Below, in pieces: positions 59,510 to 64,000 of a DNA stretch of 64,000 nucleotides. Below the pieces are notes generated by a model that saw only the letters and a list, made by a program, of their open reading frames with translations, was not told the origin of the DNA and ran no database searches. Position 1 is the stretch's first letter. Each line of letters starts with the position of its first letter. Made by a program: the position numbers and the translations under genes. The stretch is from Lunularia cruciata (taxonomy: Eukaryota > Streptophyta > Marchantiopsida > Lunulariales > Lunulariaceae). Location: assembly GCA_948567375.1 (NCBI GenBank), contig OX419757.1:52945665-53009664 (forward strand), written 5' to 3'.

Positions 59510-62500
59510 ATGGCGGCAATACCAAACGTTATCCTTGCAATGAAACAACAAATCGAGCATCTTACTCAATTGTTGGATGAATGAGACCAACAATGACAAG
59601 AACATATAGAGAGAGAGCTAGTTTGAGATGTAGAAGATTGCATTTGATTTCCGAAACCCAAGGTGTTTGAAGGCAATAATTTTTTTGGCACAATGGAGAA
59701 TTTTTTGTTTCACTACAAACGTTACTTTGAAGCCACCAATCTTCAAGATGAGTGGAAACAAATTCTCTTGACTTCTAGCCAATTGGATGGTGTGGCAAAA
59801 ATTTGATGGCGATTTTGAGTGGAGCAAGCTGAACGACAGACTGTTACACCAATTTTGACATGGGTAGAATTCAAGGATGCAATAGTTGATCAATTTCAAA
59901 CTATAAATGTCACTTGAGCCGCACAAGATAAATTGGTGGAGTTGAAGTAGATTGGCTCAATAAGGAGCTACATGACACAATTTTAGAACATCATCATGCA
60001 AATTCTAGATATCCAAGAAGATGAAGTTCTGGATCAATTTGTGCAAGGATTGAAGTAACAAACCAAATTGAAAGTAACCATGTGGGAGCCACACAACATA
60101 GAAGAAGCCATGCAATTGGTTGAGCGTTTTGATTCCTTTGTTGTGACAACTTAGTCTTGACCTTGACCTACACAAAGCGTACCAATACACTACGCATGAG
60201 TGGAAGAACCGGTACCAATGGAGATTGATGTTATCCAACAAAGACCACTTGGTATAGCGGATAGAGAAAGCTTGCGACAAAATGGAGGTTGCTTTTATTG
60301 TCGCCAAGTTGGACATTGCATTGCTAAATGTCCACTTAGGTGACCTTAACAAGTTGCCTAGATAGAGTCTATAGAACAAAATGATCAAGGAAACAAAGAA
60401 TCCTAGTAGGAGATTTTGAGTCGCCTACTAGGAGCTTGATTAGTTCCAATGGGATTGAAGGCTCAACCTATGCAAGTTTGCTTCACTTGCAAGGTATTAT
60501 ATCTAATCGTGGTTATAGGATTTTTGTTGATTTTGGAAGTTTGGAGAATTGCATGTTTATGCAAGTAGCAAAGGAATTGGGAATTCCTATCAAGCCATCA
60601 AGGAAGTAGATTGATGATGGTGGATAATAGATAGGGTTCTGCATTCCGTACCTCACATCCTATTACCTTCAAGATTGGGAAGGAGTATTTTGAGTGTATG
60701 AGGTTTGTAGTGGCACCCCTACACTATGATATCATTCTGGATCTACCTTGGCTTGAACGTCATAAGGTTCAATTTGATTGGACCCGATGACAAATTCAAG
60801 TACAACACCAAGGTAGGAATTTCCAACTAGGTTGTCTAGCATCTTTGAGTAAGACATCTAAGAATAGTTAGTCCCAAGATGGAAAGTTTGTCAAGAAGGT
60901 AGCAATAGGCAAACCTTGAAGGGAGATGAGTCCCAAGATGGGAAGTTTGCCAAGAAGGCAACCATGGAGCAAGCTTGGAAGAGAGATGAGTCATTGGAAG
61001 GGAAGTTGGCTAGTAAAGCAGCCATAGAGCAAGCTTTGGAGGAAGATAAGTTTGTATTTGCGGTGTGGATCAAGCCAATTGCACAAGAATAATCTAAGGA
61101 GTGCCAAGAGCCTCATCAAGCAATGGTTGATCGGATTGTTTAGGAGTTTGCGGATGTGTTTTTGGATGATTTGCCAAAGGGATTACCCTTTGATTGAGGT
61201 ATGCCCTTCAAGATTGAGTTATTACCATGGAGTACTCTAGTAAGTAGACCAATCTATTGGCTCTCACCAAAGGAGTTGGAGGAGTTGCAAATAAGATTTA
61301 TAGAGTTGTTGGAGAAGGACTTCATACAACATAGTACCTCTCCGTGGGGAATACCGGTACTATTTGTTCCAAAGAAGGATGGAGGACTTCATTTTTGTAT
61401 TGATTATCATGGGCTCAATAAGCAAACCGTGAAGAATGCATATCCCTTGCCTTGGATCAATGACTTGCTTGATCAACTAAGTGGAGCATGCTACTTTTCC
61501 AAGTTGGATCTTTGTAATAGCTATTGGCAAATTCCTATTGATAAAGAGGATGTGCAAAAGACTGCCTTTTGCACAAGGTATGGGCATTTTGAGTGGAGAG
61601 TTCTACCTTTTGGACTCACTAATGCTCTAGTAGTCTTCATGGATCAGATGCATTGGGTGTTGGATAGACTATTGGATCAGTCCATGGTGGTGTTCTTGGA
61701 TGATATCTTAATCTATAGTAAGAAAGAGGAAGAACACATGGATCATGTGCGAGAAGTCCTAAGATGACTATAATTATGGAAATTTTATTGCAAGAAGAGA
61801 AAATCAAGGCCATTACTGATTGGCCTACCCCGAAGGATGCTATAGAAGTACAAGCATTCAATGGATTGGTCGGTTTTTACCAACGGTTCATCCACTATTA
61901 TGCTCATGTGGATGCATCATTGATTGAACTCTTGGGAAAAAGCTTGAGCTTCCAATGGACCACCAAGCATGAAGAAGCATTCCAAAATTTAAAGCATATG
62001 GTGTCTTCAAGACCCATTCTTCAACCATATGATCCTCAACTACCTTGTGTGGTTGATTTTGATGCTTCTAACTTTGCAATTTGAGTTGTGTTACAACAAG
62101 AATTCCTAGATGGACTATATCCCATTTCCTTTGTGTCTTGCCGACTAAATACAGCTGAAAGAAATTACTCTACTCGAGATCAGGAACAACTTGCAATGGT
62201 ATATGCCACCAAGGTATGGTGGCATTATCTCTTGGGGAAACAAGTGATCATGCAAACTGATCACAAGCCATTGTTGTAGACCTTACACTTGGAACATATG
62301 AAGAGTCAACATCATTGTTTGACATCAAACTTGAGTACAAACCAGGTCGGTTTCATGTCATCCTTGATGCTCTATCACGATGACCTGATTTGAAGTCTGT
62401 TCCTCTCATCACGGTGGCAATTACGACAATGTCAATTGACTCCAAGGTCCATAACAAGTTTTGGTCAGCTCTACAACAAGATCCCTTCTTCCAAATGGTA

Positions 62501-63890
62501 CATGGTCATTTGACAGCAAGCGATAACAAGTACAACACCTTCTCCTTCAAAGAAAGCCTTATATTCCATGCGGACCGAATCTATGTTCTAGCCAAATGTG
62601 ATCTTTGACCTGTGCACCTTCAAGAATCCCATGGTCTACCAATAGCTGGTCACACGAGGGTGGATAAGACCTTGTGTACCCTCCAACACCAATGGTGGTG
62701 GCCCAACATGACACAAGATGTACGAGAGTTTGTTTGATTGTGTGAGAGCTATCAACGTAACAAGGCCAGTAACCAAAATCCAAGTAGACTCCTTCAGCCA
62801 CTTCACATTCCAACTACTCATAGGGAACATGTGAGCTTAGATCTCATCACCTCCTTGCCCAAGACACAACAAGGTCACACAACAATTGTGGTGTTTGTGG
62901 ATAATCATAGTAAGCAAATCCATTTGGCACTAACGGTTGATATTGTGGATGCTCCAACCTTGGTGCAACTCTACTTCAATAATGTATTCAAACATCATGG
63001 GATACCACGTGTACTCATCTCCGACCGTGATCCTTGCTTCACCGGAAAGTTTTGGCAAGCCCTCTTCCAGATACTTGGCACCAAGCTTGCTTTTACCACA
63101 ACCTATTATCCTCAAACTGATGTACAAACTGAATGTGAAAATTGCACCTTGGAGGATATACTTTGTGCCTTTGTCAACATTCACCATACCAATTGGGATG
63201 AATGTCTTGCAGCTACGGAGTTTGCATACAACAATTCTAAACATGCAAGCACTGGATTCTCTCCTTTCTTTCTCAATTTGGCCAAGATCCACTTGTCCCA
63301 AATTCTCTTCTTGCTCCTCCTTTGTCTCAAGTCCCTCATACTTCAACCTTTTTGACCACCATATCCGAATCTCTCCAACAAGCCAAATCTCACCTCCTTG
63401 TTGCTCAAAATCATCAAAAGCAATATGCAAACCACCATCATCGTGATCTCACCTTTGAAGTCAGTGATAAAGTTATGTTATCCTCTAGTAATCTACCCCT
63501 CCCACTTGATACCCAAGTTTGTAAACTTGCCCCTAATTAGATAGGACCTTTTGATGTCACCCAAATTGTCTCTCCTGTTGCTTATTGACTTGCCTTGCCT
63601 TGTCATATACGCATCCATCCTATCTTTCATGTTTCCAAGTTGAAACCCTTTGTTCCTAATCCCTCTTCTTTTTCCTCTTGAGTCCAACCTCCTCCTTTCC
63701 CTCTCCCAATCAATGATCATGAGGAGTACGAAGTTGATCATATCCTTGCACGTGGCCACATCCAACACAGACACCGACAACATATGGAGTACAAGGTCCT
63801 TTAGAAAGGGTATCCCTTTCATGATGCCACATGGTAACCGCCTTCTTACCTCCAGAATGCACAGATGGCCATCTAGGAGTTTGAAGCTTC
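59510..63890 (+). pseudogene. A3 gag-pol relic, best preserved of family A
   Basis: Gag starts at ATG 59510; zinc knuckle CFYCRQVGHCIAKC is ~60295. The protease keeps its Asp (FVDFGS, ~60520). Three 60-bp repeat units follow (60878-61056, the first with one base lost). Reverse transcriptase is open from 61201 to 61767 (188 codons), with HFCIDYHGLNKQ, PFGLTNALVVFMDQM and FLDDILIYS (DD at 61699-61704). A ~96-bp deletion lies at ~61790 relative to A2. RNase H (DFDASNF, ~62053) is followed by integrase with the D-D-E triad: VDNHSK, SDRDPCF and QTECEN (open 62738-63355). The chromodomain (~63718-63880) has stops at its cage Trp and at a Glu. Confidence 0.87.
61201..61767 (+). pseudogene. A3 reverse transcriptase, intact stretch
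   Basis: 188 codons without a stop, covering RT fingers and palm. Substrate-binding and catalytic blocks are recognisable: LPLPWINDLLDQL, FSKLDLCNSYWQI, TAFCTRYGHFEWRVLPFG and VVFLDDILIYSKK. It is the only family-A copy here whose polymerase core is uninterrupted, though upstream and downstream parts are broken. Confidence 0.88.
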
Positions 63891-64000
63891 AATGGCAACG
63901 AGGACGTCACCAACTAGCGGTGGGGAGATATGTAACAATATGGAGCTTAGTGACATAGTTAGTAAGGTTAATGAAGTAAAGGATAAGCCAAATTAGCCTA

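Larger units (their letters stand above)
58891..64000 (+). mobile_element. Element A3: Ty3/gypsy chromovirus, continues past window end
   Basis: The 5' LTR is 58891-59238 (348 bp, shorter than A1 and A2 through loss of part of the repeated HindIII-like block; first base pair mutated to TATAACAATATGG). The 3' LTR starts at 63931 and is cut by the window. The primer site TGGTATTAGAGT is at 59240-59251, TATA at 59127-59134, and the polypurine tract GCGGTGGGGAGATA at 63917-63930. A perfect three-unit TTCTAGAAGCTTC array is at 59035-59047. The target duplication cannot be checked. Confidence 0.93.

Noticed and set aside
62930..63430. Antisense frame opposite the A3 integrase, with similar frames at 38152-38733 and 50725-51174
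   Set aside because: They recur because the sense integrase sequence is shared. The reading is low in protein-like features and is explained as a shadow of the pol gene.

Overview
The window is nuclear DNA from a land plant with a large, repeat-rich genome. It carries a plant tRNA-Ala(AGC), a plant-type mitochondrial glycine-cleavage T-protein, a spliced myeloid-leukemia-factor (MLF) gene and many old Ty3/gypsy chromoviruses. A complete protein kinase A regulatory subunit with two intact cAMP pockets is unusual: to my knowledge flowering plants lack it and plants with swimming sperm keep it. A bryophyte, lycophyte, fern or sperm-motile gymnosperm is therefore my best guess; the species cannot be read from the sequence.

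Layout. 1-340 is the end of a family-B LTR. 1.7-9.4 kb is the gene island: a coiled-coil protein gene (-) diverges from the PKA regulatory-subunit gene (+), followed by tRNA-Ala, a tandem duplication and the T-protein gene; all three protein genes lack introns in their coding sequence. 9.4-19.4 kb is AT-rich and gene-free, with old duplicated segments. 19.4-25.6 kb holds a solo LTR, local tandem repeats and a decayed LINE. 25.6-28.4 kb is an unidentified coding relic, readable over about 2.8 kb but broken by stops that are mostly TAG. 29.1-32.1 kb is a seven-exon MLF gene (-), which I assembled from splice sites and reading phase. 33.2-64.0 kb is a nest of retroelements.

Retroelement nest. 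Family A (A1 33898-39514, A2 47537-52247, A3 58891->64000, all +) has ~350-430 bp LTRs (TGTAACAATATGG...TTTTACA), an initiator-Met-tRNA type primer site and gag-PR-RT-RH-IN-chromodomain order. Family B (B1 40331-46639, B2 54085-58604, both -; solo LTR 19378-20122; LTR end 1-340) has ~600 bp LTRs (TGTAATA...TATTACA). Exact 5-bp target duplications fix the ends of A2 (ATCCT), B1 (CCATG), B2 (CTTGC) and the solo LTR (AGCAT). B1 and A2 sit inside one older minus-strand coding relic, whose reading continues when both are removed. All copies are disabled by stops, frameshifts or deletions.

Most notable: the PKA regulatory subunit; perfect heat-shock-element arrays in the family-A LTRs; the unidentified relic at 25.6-28.4 kb; and the interrupted host ORF beneath B1 and A2. 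All domain calls come from reading translations by eye; no search was run.
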